A program made the position numbers and the translations under genes. A model generated the notes under the pieces. That model did no database searches and was not told where the DNA came from. It saw nothing but the letters and a program-made list of their open reading frames with translations. This document shows positions 16,709-25,225 of a DNA stretch of 64,000 nucleotides, one piece after another. The stretch is from [Mycobacterium] fortunisiensis (GTDB lineage Bacteria; Actinomycetota; Actinomycetes; Mycobacteriales; Mycobacteriaceae), in assembly GCF_019050325.1 (NCBI RefSeq), contig NZ_VOMB01000020.1:186001-250000 (forward strand), given 5' to 3'. Within the stretch, counting starts at the first letter, position 1. Every line of letters starts with the position of its first letter.

Positions 16709-17965
16709 GTGGAGCAGCAATCGGATCCACTCGTCGGCACGATGCTCGACGGGCGCTACCGCGTGGACATGCCCATCGCCACCGGTGGCATGTCCACGGT
16801 CTATCGGGGACTCGACGTCCGCCTGGACCGGCCCGTCGCGCTGAAGGTGATGGACTCCCGCTACAGCGGTGACCACCACTTCCTGACCCGCTTCGGCCGC
16901 GAGGCCAAAGCGGTGGCCCGGTTGAAGGACCCGGGATTGGTGGCGGTCTACGACCAGGGCGGCGGCGGCTCCGGGCCAAACCCCGCCCAGCCGCCGTTTC
17001 TGGTCATGGAGCTGATCGAGGGTGGCACGCTGCGCGAACTGCTGACCGAACGCGGTCCGATGCCCCCGCATGCGGCCGCCGCGGTGCTGGCGCCGGTGCT
17101 CGGCGGCCTCGCGGTGGCCCACCGCGCCGGGTTGGTCCACCGCGACATCAAGCCCGAGAACGTGCTGATCTCCGACGACGGCGAGGTGAAGATCGCCGAC
17201 TTCGGCCTGGTGCGCGCCGTCGCCGAAGCCAAGATCACCTCGACCAGCGTGATCCTGGGCACCGCCGCCTACCTGTCCCCCGAGCAGGTCAGCACCGGCG
17301 ACGCCGACCCGCGCAGCGACGTGTACGCCGTCGGCATCCTCACCTACGAACTGCTCACCGGGGCGACGCCGTTCACCGGGGATTCCGCGCTCACGGTCGC
17401 CTACCAGCGCATGGATCACGACGTTCCGGCGCCGAGCGCGGTGATCGCCGGGGTGCCAACGCAATTCGACCAGTTCGTCCGGCGGGCCACCGCACGTGAT
17501 CCCGGCAAGCGCTTCGTCGACGCCGAGGACATGCGGACCGCCCTGGAACAGATCGTCGACGATCTCGGCCTGCCCGCGTTCCGAGTGCCCGCACCGCAGC
17601 TGTCCGCCCAGCATCTGGCCGCCACCCGGGTCCACGAACTCGACGGATCCGAAGCGCCCGGGCCGGGGTCCACCACGGTCGTGCCGGCCCCGCCGCCGGC
17701 ACCGCCGACAGGGCCGCCGGCACCGCGGCAGCCGACCCGCGAGATCACCCGCGACCAGCACGACTGGGCGCCGATCCCGGCTGGAGCCGATGAATACTCT
17801 TACGGCGCACGACAATTCGCCGGCATCGAGATGAGCGAGTTCTACTGGGCCCGCCAGCGCGCGCAACGGGCACTGGCGTTCTGGGTGATCGCCGTGCTGA
17901 CCCTGACCGGCCTGGTGGCCGCCGCGGCATGGACGCTGGGCAGCAACGTCGCCGCGCTGTGGTGA
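16709..17965 (+). CDS. pknL: Serine/threonine protein kinase PknL
   Basis: PknL is a membrane-anchored eukaryotic-type kinase. It has the glycine loop IATGGMSTVYRG, the ATP lysine in ALKVM, catalytic HRDIKPEN, DFGL and an SPEQ activation segment. A proline-rich linker follows, then one C-terminal membrane span ending at LW. There is no extracellular PASTA domain, so only a few residues lie outside the cell. I chose the GTG at 16709 (418 residues) from the leaderless -10. An ATG nine bases earlier overlaps the promoter. The adjacent divergent gene encodes its likely substrate. Confidence 0.94.
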   Translation: MEQQSDPLVGTMLDGRYRVDMPIATGGMSTVYRGLDVRLDRPVALKVMDSRYSGDHHFLTRFGREAKAVARLKDPGLVAVYDQGGGGSGPNPAQPPFLVMELIEGGTLRELLTERGPMPPHAAAAVLAPVLGGLAVAHRAGLVHRDIKPENVLISDDGEVKIADFGLVRAVAEAKITSTSVILGTAAYLSPEQVSTGDADPRSDVYAVGILTYELLTGATPFTGDSALTVAYQRMDHDVPAPSAVIAGVPTQFDQFVRRATARDPGKRFVDAEDMRTALEQIVDDLGLPAFRVPAPQLSAQHLAATRVHELDGSEAPGPGSTTVVPAPPPAPPTGPPAPRQPTREITRDQHDWAPIPAGADEYSYGARQFAGIEMSEFYWARQRAQRALAFWVIAVLTLTGLVAAAAWTLGSNVAALW

Positions 17966-17975
17966 CCGGCGACCG

Positions 17976-19373
17976 TCAGCCGCGCAGCATCTCGGCGACC
18001 AGGAACGCCAACTCCAGGCTCTGCTGGGTGTTGAGCCGCGGATCGCACGCGGTCTCGTAGCGACCGGCCAGATCCGAATCCGAGATGTCCTGCGCGCCAC
18101 CGAGACACTCGGTGACGTTCTCACCGGTGATCTCGACGTGGATCCCACCCGGGTACGTCCCCAACGCGCGGTGCACCTCGAAGAAGCCCTGCACCTCGTC
18201 GACGATGCGGTCGAAGTGGCGGGTCTTGTAGCCGGTCGAGGCCTCGTGGGTGTTGCCGTGCATCGGGTCGCACTGCCAGATCACCTGGTGACCGGTCGCC
18301 TGGACCTTCTCGATGATCGGCGGCAAGAGATCGCGCACCTTGTTGTTGCCCATCCGGGTCACCAGGGTCAGGCGTCCGGGCTCGTTCTTCGGATCGAGCC
18401 GCTCGACGTATTCGACCGCCAGCTCCGGCGTCGTCGTCGGGCCGAGCTTGACCCCGATCGGGTTGGCGATCACCTCGGCGAGCGCCACGTGCGCCCCGTC
18501 GAGCTGACGCGTGCGTTCCCCGATCCACAGGTAGTGGGCGGACTGGTCGTACAACTGCCGAGGCCCGTCCGGATTCTCGGCCGGATCTGCCAGCCGCAGC
18601 ATGGCCCGCTCGTAGTCGATCACCAGCGCCTCGTGGCTGGCGAAGATCTCGGCGGTCTGCAGATTACGGTCGGCCACCCCGCAGGCGGACATGAACTTCA
18701 GGCCCCGGTCGATCTCCCCGGCCAGCGCCTCGTAGCGGGCCCCGGCCGGCGACGTCCGGACGAATTCACGGTTCCAGTTGTGCACCAGGTCCAGCGAGGC
18801 CAGGCCCGACGAGGTCAGCGCGCGGACCAGGTTCATCGCGGCGCTGGCATTGGCGTAGGCCCGGACCAGCCGCGACGGGTCGTGCTCGCGCACCGCGGCG
18901 TCCGGGGCGAAGCCGTTCACCATGTCGCCCCGGTAGGACTTCAAACCCAGCGCGTCGACATCGGCCGACCGCGGCTTCGCGTACTGGCCGGCGATCCGGG
19001 CCACCTTGACCACCGGCAGGCTGGCGCCGTAGGTCAGCACCACCGCCATCTGCAGCAGCGTCCGGATGTTGGCCCGGATGTGCGGCTCGGTGTTGTCGAC
19101 GAACGTCTCGGCGCAGTCCCCACCCTGCAGCAGGAACGCCTTGCCCTGCGCCACATCGGCCAGCAGACCCTTGAGCTTCTCGATCTCCGACGGAACGGTG
19201 ATCGGTGGCACGCTCTCCAACACCGTGCGCATGGCCTTGGCCGCGTCGGCATCCCAGCTGGGCTGCTGGACGGCCGGCTTGGCCAGGGCCGCATCGAGCC
19301 GCTGACGCAGCTCGTCGGTCAGCGGAGGCAGTGGCGGCAGCTGATCGATGGGGATGTCGACAGTCCAGTTCAC
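17976..19373 (-). CDS. aroG: DAHP synthase, class II (AroG)
   Basis: This enzyme condenses phosphoenolpyruvate and erythrose 4-phosphate in the first step of the shikimate pathway for aromatic amino acids. It is a class II enzyme, with the metal- and substrate-site stretches LLQGGDCAETF, KVARIAGQYAKPRS, GERTRQ and WQCDPMHGNT. The 465-residue length matches the mycobacterial form, including the extra N-terminal part that in the tuberculosis enzyme contributes to feedback regulation. The start is a GTG with a leaderless -10. It is convergent with pknL, 10 bases apart. Confidence 0.96.
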   Translation of the reverse strand: MNWTVDIPIDQLPPLPPLTDELRQRLDAALAKPAVQQPSWDADAAKAMRTVLESVPPITVPSEIEKLKGLLADVAQGKAFLLQGGDCAETFVDNTEPHIRANIRTLLQMAVVLTYGASLPVVKVARIAGQYAKPRSADVDALGLKSYRGDMVNGFAPDAAVREHDPSRLVRAYANASAAMNLVRALTSSGLASLDLVHNWNREFVRTSPAGARYEALAGEIDRGLKFMSACGVADRNLQTAEIFASHEALVIDYERAMLRLADPAENPDGPRQLYDQSAHYLWIGERTRQLDGAHVALAEVIANPIGVKLGPTTTPELAVEYVERLDPKNEPGRLTLVTRMGNNKVRDLLPPIIEKVQATGHQVIWQCDPMHGNTHEASTGYKTRHFDRIVDEVQGFFEVHRALGTYPGGIHVEITGENVTECLGGAQDISDSDLAGRYETACDPRLNTQQSLELAFLVAEMLRG

Positions 19374-19379
19374 CCGTTC

Positions 19380-19385
19380 ATGGTA
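19380..19385 (-). promoter_or_regulatory. Leaderless -10 element of aroG
   Basis: TACCAT on the minus strand lies 6 bases before the aroG GTG codon. The position predicts a transcript beginning at or beside the start codon. Confidence 0.6.
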
Positions 19386-19407
19386 ACCGCCCGTGAACTG
19401 CCGTTTT

Positions 19408-19926
19408 CTACGGCTGCGTCGGGCCGGTGTCCCGCCCCGGGGCGAGTCCCATGCCGGTCATCAGCGCAAACCGCTCCATATTGTGTCGCGCGTCGACCAG
19501 GGCGTCGTGCGCATCGGTGGGGCGGGCCGGCATCCGCGGTGATCCGCGGTCCTCCCAGAACTGGCGCAGCTCGCGGGTGAAGCGCGGCATCGCCGGTGGC
19601 AGATCGGTCATCGGCCCCCACAACTGGCACAGCACCACATGGTCGTAAGCGCCCACCCAGGCCCACAATTCGATCGGCTCGTCGCCGTCGACGTCGAAGA
19701 AATCCTCCAGCTCCGAGCGGATCTGCCGCCGTGAGCGCCACAGCTGCGACGACGGTGACGGCAGCTTGGGCAGCACGTGCTTGCGCACCCACCGGCCGGC
19801 CCGGTCCGGGTTGAACTCGGTCGAGATGGCGTAGTACTCGCGGCCGTCCTCGGCGACCACACCGATCGAAATCAGGTCGATGGTGCGCCCGTCGTCGATG
19901 AACTCGGTGTCGTAGAAGTAGCGCAT
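19408..19926 (-). CDS. DEDDh-type 3'-5' exoribonuclease (Rv2179c-like)
   Basis: This is an RNase T/DnaQ-fold nuclease; the tuberculosis homologue Rv2179c is a structurally known 3'-5' exoribonuclease. The first motif YDTEFIDDG gives Asp and Glu, WVGAYDHV gives the second Asp, and HDALVDARHN gives the final His and Asp of DEDDh. The length is 172 residues. The ATG at 19926 shares one base with the stop of the upstream membrane-protein gene (TGATG), so the two are translationally coupled. Confidence 0.9.
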   Translation of the reverse strand: MRYFYDTEFIDDGRTIDLISIGVVAEDGREYYAISTEFNPDRAGRWVRKHVLPKLPSPSSQLWRSRRQIRSELEDFFDVDGDEPIELWAWVGAYDHVVLCQLWGPMTDLPPAMPRFTRELRQFWEDRGSPRMPARPTDAHDALVDARHNMERFALMTGMGLAPGRDTGPTQP

Positions 19927-20792
19927 CACGCAATCCGTTCTGGCCGGTCGGCCGAGGGTGCCGGGGCCGCGTGGATCTCCCGCTCCAACTGCGCGTCCAC
20001 GGTGGCGTCATCGGGAAACTTCGGCATCCCGGTGATCGCATCCTGCAACCACAACTTGGCCTGCACCACGGGCCGGCGCAGCCAGCGCTCCCGCTCCAGC
20101 GCGCGGTGCATCTTGCGGGGGTGGGCGGTATAGCGCCAGCGCGCCCACGGCGCATGCGGCCGCGACAGCCGAACCGCCCCGACGAACAACAACGGGGTTA
20201 TGAACATCCCTACCAATCCGGTCCACACCTTGCCTTTGAGCAGGACCACCACCGCCAGCAGCAGGGTCAGCACCGCGGCCACGACCACCACCGCCCGCAT
20301 CGCCACCGACTGGTCCTCGCGCCAGATACCGATATCAAAGAATGACAGCGGATTGAAACCCAGGACCAACAACCCCGCCACCGCCACCGCGGCGAACACC
20401 GCATCCACCGAGGTGCGGCCGTCCTCGGCCCAGTACACATCCGACAGGTGCAGGATCAGCGCGAACTCGTCGAGAACCAGCGCCGCTCCGATGCCGAAGA
20501 ACACCGCCGCCACGGTGAACTCGGGCACACCGCCGTTGACGGCGAGCGTCACCATCGTCACTCCCGACACCATCACCAGCACCACGCCGATCACCATGTG
20601 ATGGATGTGCAGCGAGCCGCGGCCCAGGTTCCGGGGCTGCCACCACCTGGGCGGCCGCGAGCGCTCGGCGTTGCGACGGATGTAGCGCACCACGGTGCGG
20701 GTGACGAAAAACGTCAGGATGAACGCCACCAGACAACACACCAGGGGCAGGCGATCGCGGGTGAGGAAATCGAGGTGGACGCTCGCATGCAC
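19926..20792 (-). CDS. Conserved polytopic membrane protein (Rv2180c-like)
   Basis: This family is uncharacterised. The 288-residue product has about seven hydrophobic segments. The motif SLHIHHMVIG, with three histidines near the second membrane span, suggests a metal or catalytic site, but no function can be assigned. A C-terminal cytoplasmic tail of about 70 residues is basic then acidic. The start is a GTG placed by a TAAGTT hexamer 6 bases upstream. It is coupled to the exoribonuclease gene and divergent from mptC. Confidence 0.85.
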   Translation of the reverse strand: MHASVHLDFLTRDRLPLVCCLVAFILTFFVTRTVVRYIRRNAERSRPPRWWQPRNLGRGSLHIHHMVIGVVLVMVSGVTMVTLAVNGGVPEFTVAAVFFGIGAALVLDEFALILHLSDVYWAEDGRTSVDAVFAAVAVAGLLVLGFNPLSFFDIGIWREDQSVAMRAVVVVAAVLTLLLAVVVLLKGKVWTGLVGMFITPLLFVGAVRLSRPHAPWARWRYTAHPRKMHRALERERWLRRPVVQAKLWLQDAITGMPKFPDDATVDAQLEREIHAAPAPSADRPERIA

Positions 20793-20798
20793 GCACAG

Positions 20799-20804
20799 AA
20801 CTTA
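20799..20804 (-). promoter_or_regulatory. Leaderless -10 element of the 19926-20792 gene
   Basis: TAAGTT on the minus strand fits TAnnnT and is 6 bases from the GTG start codon. Confidence 0.55.
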
Positions 20805-20858
20805 CGCCGGAGGGCGCGCGTCGCGAGCGTGGATGCGGGCTCGAGGGGCTGCCACCGA

Positions 20859-20864
20859 TAGTCT
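20859..20864 (+). promoter_or_regulatory. -10 element of mptC
   Basis: TAGTCT fits TAnnnT. It lies 3 bases before the GTG and 9 bases before the ATG of mptC, so the transcript is leaderless or nearly so and the ATG at 20874 may be the real start. Confidence 0.5.
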
Positions 20865-20867
20865 GTT

Positions 20868-22181
20868 GTGAACATGAGTAAGCGGCAGTCGCCCGGCTGG
20901 GTTGGTTTGGCTGGTTGGGCACCGACGATCGGGTGGCGCCTTTTTCAGTTGCTCACAGCGGCCGGATTGATCTGGGTCGGCTGGCGACTGCTCGGCCACG
21001 TGCCCTATCGCATCGACATCGACGTGTACCGGATGGGCGGCCGGGCCTGGCTGAACGACCAACCGCTGTACGCAGACGGCGCCATTTTCCACACCCAGGG
21101 CGGTCTGGACCTGCCGTTCACCTATCCCCCGCTCGCGGCGATCATGTTCGCCCCGTTCGCCTGGCTCTCGTTGCCCGCGGCCAGCGTCGCGATCACCGCC
21201 ACCACGCTGCTGCTGCTCATCGTCTCGATGCACATCGTGCTGACCCGGCTCAACGTCTGGCCGCAGACCACGATCACCTCCGAACCGGCCTGGCTGCGCC
21301 GCTGCTGGCTGGCGGTCGCGCTGGTGGCTCCCGCGGTCATCTGGCTGGAGCCGATCCGATCGAACTTCGAGTTCGGCCAGATCAACGTCGTGTTGATGAC
21401 GCTGGTGGTGGCCGACTGCGTGCCGCGCCGGACGCCGTGGCCCCGCGGCGTGCTGCTGGGGCTGGCCATCGCGCTCAAGCTGACACCCGCGGTGTTCGTG
21501 CTCTACTTCCTGTTGCGCCGCGACATGCGCGCGCTGCTGCAGACCGCCGCGGCCACCGTGGTGGCGACCCTGGCCGGATTCGTGCTGGCCTGGACCGACT
21601 CCGTCGAGTACTGGACCGAGACGGTGCGCAACACCGACCGGATCGGTACCGCCACCCTGAACACCAACCAGAACATCGCCGGGGCGCTGGCCCGGCTCGG
21701 CCTGGCCGAGGGGCCGCGGTTCGCGCTGTGGGTCGCGGTGTCCTTCGTGGTGCTGGCGCTGACGGTGTGGGCGGTGCGCCGCACCCTGCGCAGCGGGGCC
21801 GACGAGGCCCCGGTGCTCGCCCTGATCTGCGTGGCCATGTTCGGCCTCGTGGTGTCGCCGGTGTCGTGGTCGCACCACTGGGTGTGGTCCCTGCCCACCC
21901 TGCTGGTCACCGGCGTGCTCGCGTACCGGCTGCGCAACGTGTACCTGGCCGTGCTGACCGCGGCCGGCTTCGCGCTGATGGTCTGGACCCCCATCGCGCT
22001 GCTGACCCCGCACCACGAAACCGCCGCATCGGCGCTGCGCCAGTTGGCCGCCGATTCCTATGTGTGGTGGGCGCTCGCGGTCATCATCGTCACGGGTGCG
22101 ACAGCGTTGTCGAGAACTGCCGTGGCCGCCGCCGCGCCGGCCACACCGCTGGTCGGGCTGCGCGGCAGCGAGGCGTCCTAA
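20868..22181 (+). CDS. mptC: Alpha-(1->2)-mannosyltransferase MptC (GT87)
   Basis: This is a GT87, GT-C-fold membrane enzyme equivalent to Rv2181, which adds the alpha-1,2-mannose branches to the mannan backbone of LM and LAM. The family's acidic motif DIDVYRMGG is in the first extracellular loop, with FTYPPLAA and FGQINVVL further on. About ten membrane segments span 437 residues. The start is GTG 20868 or ATG 20874 (two codons later). Its stop codon overlaps the convergent acyltransferase stop. MptA, which makes the backbone, is encoded 5 kb away. Confidence 0.88.
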   Translation: MNMSKRQSPGWVGLAGWAPTIGWRLFQLLTAAGLIWVGWRLLGHVPYRIDIDVYRMGGRAWLNDQPLYADGAIFHTQGGLDLPFTYPPLAAIMFAPFAWLSLPAASVAITATTLLLLIVSMHIVLTRLNVWPQTTITSEPAWLRRCWLAVALVAPAVIWLEPIRSNFEFGQINVVLMTLVVADCVPRRTPWPRGVLLGLAIALKLTPAVFVLYFLLRRDMRALLQTAAATVVATLAGFVLAWTDSVEYWTETVRNTDRIGTATLNTNQNIAGALARLGLAEGPRFALWVAVSFVVLALTVWAVRRTLRSGADEAPVLALICVAMFGLVVSPVSWSHHWVWSLPTLLVTGVLAYRLRNVYLAVLTAAGFALMVWTPIALLTPHHETAASALRQLAADSYVWWALAVIIVTGATALSRTAVAAAAPATPLVGLRGSEAS

Positions 22182-22921
22182 CCGGCTGCCGCGTGCGGCA
22201 GCCGCGACGCCGGCTTGCCCGCCTCGATCGGCTGTCCGGTGTCCGTGGACGTGCTCTCCTTGATCGCCGCGGCGTAGATGTCGACGTACTCCTGCCCCGA
22301 CAGATCCATCAGCTCGTACATCACCTCGTCGATCACAGCACGCTCGATGAAGCGGTTGCCGGCCAGGCCGTCGAACCGGCTGAAGTCCATCGGCTTGCCG
22401 AACCGCACCTCGACCCGGCCGAAGCGCAGTCCCTTCGACCCGGGCGGATTGACCACGTCGGTGCCGACCATGGCCACCGGGATCACCGGCACGCCGGTCT
22501 GCAGGGCCAGCCGGGCCAGGCCGGTCTTGCCCTTGTACAGCCGACCGTCGGGCGAGCGGGTGCCCTCGGGATACATGCCGAGCAGCTTGCCCTCACCCAG
22601 GATCCGGGTCGCGGTGGTCAGCGCGGCCTGCGCCGAATCGGCATCGGTGCGGTCGATCGGCACCTGACCGACCACGGTGTAGAACCACGCCAGGAACCGG
22701 CCCTTGATGCCGGTGCCGGTGAAGTACTCCTGCTTGGCCAGGAAAGTGATCCGGCGGCGGACCACCAACGGCAGGTAGAAGCTGTCCATCACCGCCAGGT
22801 GGTTACTGGCCAAAATCGCCGGGCCGTTGGTCGGAACATGTTCCAGCCCAGTGATTTTGGGCCGACCGAGAACGGCCAGCAACGGGCCCAACAGGATGTA
22901 CTTGAACAGCCAATACCACAT
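22178..22921 (-). CDS. plsM: 1-acyl-sn-glycerol-3-phosphate acyltransferase family (PlsM-like)
   Basis: This is a PlsC-fold membrane-associated acyltransferase. The catalytic NHLAVMDSF (NHxxxxD) and substrate motif PEGTRSPDGRL are both present. It corresponds to Rv2182c, reported as PlsM, which places palmitate on glycerol phosphate in mycobacteria. The 247-residue frame starts at an ATG with GGAGGG six bases upstream. An extension of 19 codons upstream is unsupported. It follows the ArsA/SRPBCC genes in the same direction. The gene symbol depends on my memory of the homologue. Confidence 0.85.
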   Translation of the reverse strand: MWYWLFKYILLGPLLAVLGRPKITGLEHVPTNGPAILASNHLAVMDSFYLPLVVRRRITFLAKQEYFTGTGIKGRFLAWFYTVVGQVPIDRTDADSAQAALTTATRILGEGKLLGMYPEGTRSPDGRLYKGKTGLARLALQTGVPVIPVAMVGTDVVNPPGSKGLRFGRVEVRFGKPMDFSRFDGLAGNRFIERAVIDEVMYELMDLSGQEYVDIYAAAIKESTSTDTGQPIEAGKPASRLPHAAAG

Positions 22922-22962
22922 GGACCCTCCACCTTGGGCGCACCGCGCAATGCTCTGCGACA

Positions 22963-22968
22963 ACTGTA
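22963..22968 (-). promoter_or_regulatory. Possible -10 element of the acyltransferase gene
   Basis: TACAGT on the minus strand fits TAnnnT and gives a leader of about 35 bases carrying the ribosome site. Confidence 0.4.
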
Positions 22969-23038
22969 CCCAGGCCATGTTGTGGCTACCACAGCAAGTC
23001 CTGGATGCCCGCTGTGTCTCAGCGCCGTCTCAGCTTGC

Positions 23039-23431
23039 TCACTCTTCTACGGAGACCGGGATGTGCTGGTAGCGACCCGGACCTGGCGGCGGCGGGAAAT
23101 CGTCGGGCGGCGGCTCGTCCGGCCCACCGTCGGGCGTCGGGCTATCTCCGCCGGAGCCGCCATCGGCTCCATCGTCCAGCAGGGCGCGGATCACCGTCAG
23201 CAGCGCAACACTGTGCTCGGCGATCACCCCCAGCAGCGGATGCTGTTCGCCGTTGACCAGCGCGGCCAGCGCGCACACCGGACACCACACCTGCTGACAT
23301 TTACCGGTGCCGCCGTCGGCCGATGCTGCGAAGTTGGCCGCCGCCAACCGCACCGCCGGATCCAATCGGTCCAGGATGTCCTGCGCCAATTGCCGCAGCT
23401 CCGAACCCAACTCGGGATGGGACCCCGTCAT
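23039..23431 (-). CDS. Small conserved protein with C-x4-C-x2-C motif (Rv2183c-like)
   Basis: Function unknown. The 130-residue product has an N-terminal helical part and a cysteine cluster C45-x4-C50-x2-C53 (CQQVWCPVC) that could bind a metal. Another helix and a disordered Asp/Gly/Pro-rich tail follow. The ATG at 23431 overlaps the stop of the ArsA-like gene by four bases, so the two are translated together. A GTG three codons earlier is possible. Confidence 0.8.
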   Translation of the reverse strand: MTGSHPELGSELRQLAQDILDRLDPAVRLAAANFAASADGGTGKCQQVWCPVCALAALVNGEQHPLLGVIAEHSVALLTVIRALLDDGADGGSGGDSPTPDGGPDEPPPDDFPPPPGPGRYQHIPVSVEE

Positions 23432-24702
23432 GCCGGCCACACCTCCGGATTCGGACGAAAACGTACCGTCAGCTCGCTACCCCGCAATTGCGCATCCATC
23501 ACGATGCACCGACGCAGCACGGAGGCCAACCGCACCCGGCGCCGCAGGCCTGCCGCACCGATGATCAAATCGTCGTCGACGCGGCCCAGCGTCAGGCCGG
23601 CCGAATCGATCTGCGGCAACTCTAGCCGCAATCGGTACACCGCTTCGAGTCCAGACCCGGACTCGCGGTCGACGATCGGGCGCAACGGACCCGGCGGCGG
23701 TGAACCGTCGCGTCGTCGCGCACTGTCGATCAACTCCCCCAACGCCTTGGGGCCGATCGGCTCCCCCGGCACGTGCGGCACCAGAACCAGCTGCACGTCA
23801 CCGATCGCAGCATCCAGTTCGGCCAGCACACTGTCCTGTTCGGCAATCCGCTCGGTGTACCAATCGAAGGCCGGATGCGCCGGAAGGTTCTGATATTCAA
23901 ACGAATCATCTTGAACCAGAATCTGATTCACGATGATCTCGGCGACCTCGACACCCATCAGAGCCAATGATCCCAGGGTCCGCGCAGTTTCGGCCGCCAC
24001 CACCCGCTCGGGGGTGAGCACCAGATGGGCGCTCACCCGCGACCCGTCGGTGAGCAGACCGGCGAGGCCGCGGATACCGGCATCCATCCGTTCGATCAGG
24101 GCCACGATGGCGGTCGTGGCCGCATCGGGCGAGCTCGACAGCCGGCGGTGCCGCGGCCAGGCCCGCTCCAGGTACAGCCCGAAGGTCTCGGGCAGCGTCA
24201 GCATCCGCAACGCGTCGGCGGTCGAGGCACAGTCCACCACCACGTGATCCCAACAGCCGGAATCCGCGAGCTCACCGACCTCGTGCAGGCCCAGCACTTC
24301 CTGAATTCCGGGCAGCGCTGAAAGTTCTTCTGGAGCAACATCTCCCAGTTCAGAGTCGGGAAACCGCGCAGCCAGCGGACCGGCAGTCACCGCCCAGCGC
24401 ATCCCCAACAGGGCCAGGGTGTCCAACGCCAGCGCATCCAGGGTGCCGCCGGCGTCGGCCTGGCCGGGCGCCAGGTCGGCCAGCACCCGGGTCGGAGTCC
24501 GCTGCCCGGTGGGCGTCAGGTTGATCCCCAAGACATCACCGGTGGAGTGCGCCTGATCCGTGGACACGATGAGTACCCGTTGCCCGGCCGCGGCGTCACG
24601 AACGGCGGTGGCGGTCGCCAGCGTGGACTTGCCCACCCCGCCTTTGCCGACGAACAGGCTGATCCTCGCGGGGGAGGCGCTCTCCCGTCCGGGCGAAGTC
24701 AC
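23428..24702 (-). CDS. ArsA/GET3-family ATPase (Rv2184c-like)
   Basis: This is a SIMIBI-class ATPase with a deviant Walker A loop, GKGGVGKST, near residue 20 and the switch motif STDQAHSTGD. The 424-residue length fits ArsA/Get3-like proteins of actinobacteria. There is no arsenic efflux pump nearby, so arsenite transport is unlikely. The neighbours (two SRPBCC lipid-binding-fold proteins and an acyltransferase) suggest an envelope-related role, which is only inference. The GTG start overlaps the preceding stop (GTGA), and its own stop overlaps the next gene. Confidence 0.88.
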   Translation of the reverse strand: MTSPGRESASPARISLFVGKGGVGKSTLATATAVRDAAAGQRVLIVSTDQAHSTGDVLGINLTPTGQRTPTRVLADLAPGQADAGGTLDALALDTLALLGMRWAVTAGPLAARFPDSELGDVAPEELSALPGIQEVLGLHEVGELADSGCWDHVVVDCASTADALRMLTLPETFGLYLERAWPRHRRLSSSPDAATTAIVALIERMDAGIRGLAGLLTDGSRVSAHLVLTPERVVAAETARTLGSLALMGVEVAEIIVNQILVQDDSFEYQNLPAHPAFDWYTERIAEQDSVLAELDAAIGDVQLVLVPHVPGEPIGPKALGELIDSARRRDGSPPPGPLRPIVDRESGSGLEAVYRLRLELPQIDSAGLTLGRVDDDLIIGAAGLRRRVRLASVLRRCIVMDAQLRGSELTVRFRPNPEVWPA

Positions 24703-25136
24703 TCAGCCTCGGCCCGTTTCTTGAGGTCCTTGAGCGCGGTGTCGGTAAGCCGCCGCTCGGCCTTGCGCTTGAGCAACCCGATCATCGGGATGATGAGATC
24801 GACCGACAACTCGTACGTCACCTCGGTACCGGATCCCTTGGGCGCCAAACGGTATGCGCCCTCCAGTGAACGCAACAGCGAACTCGACACCAGCGACCAG
24901 GTCACCGATCTGCGATCGGCCGGCCACACGTAGGCCAGCACCATGGTGTCCTTGAGCACCGCCGCGTCGAGTACCAGCCGGGCGGTCTTGGGATAGCCCT
25001 GCTCGTCGGCCTCCAGGACCTCGGCTTCCTTGTACTCGTTGACCCACTCGGGATACGCGGCGATATCGGCGATGACATCCATCACCGTCGCCGGGTCGGC
25101 ATCGATGTAGATGGTCTGCGTCGTCTTGTCGGCCAC
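24699..25136 (-). CDS. SRPBCC-fold polyketide cyclase/dehydrase-like protein (Rv2185c, TB16.3-like)
   Basis: This is a START/Bet v 1-like ligand-binding fold protein of 145 residues. The family pattern VMDVIADIAAYPEWV near the N-terminus and the closing amphipathic helix KDLKKRAEAE are present. No catalytic residues can be assigned. The GTG start at 25136 has a strong purine stretch, AGAAGGGGG. The frame remains open far upstream but without conservation. It overlaps the ArsA-like gene by four bases. Confidence 0.9.
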   Translation of the reverse strand: MADKTTQTIYIDADPATVMDVIADIAAYPEWVNEYKEAEVLEADEQGYPKTARLVLDAAVLKDTMVLAYVWPADRRSVTWSLVSSSLLRSLEGAYRLAPKGSGTEVTYELSVDLIIPMIGLLKRKAERRLTDTALKDLKKRAEAE

Positions 25137-25225
25137 CGCCACCCCCTTCTCCCCGCTCTGTGGGGTGCCCTTCTGGCTCTCGCCGAGAAATCTACCCTCC
25201 CCGCGGGCCTGCCCGGTGAGACCGG

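Noticed and set aside
20915..23893. A very long plus-strand open frame (over 900 codons) running across mptC and the antisense of the acyltransferase, cysteine-protein and ATPase genes.
   Set aside because: High GC content keeps unused frames open. The predicted protein is Arg/Gly/Pro/Ala-rich without any domain, and real genes with motifs occupy the other frames.
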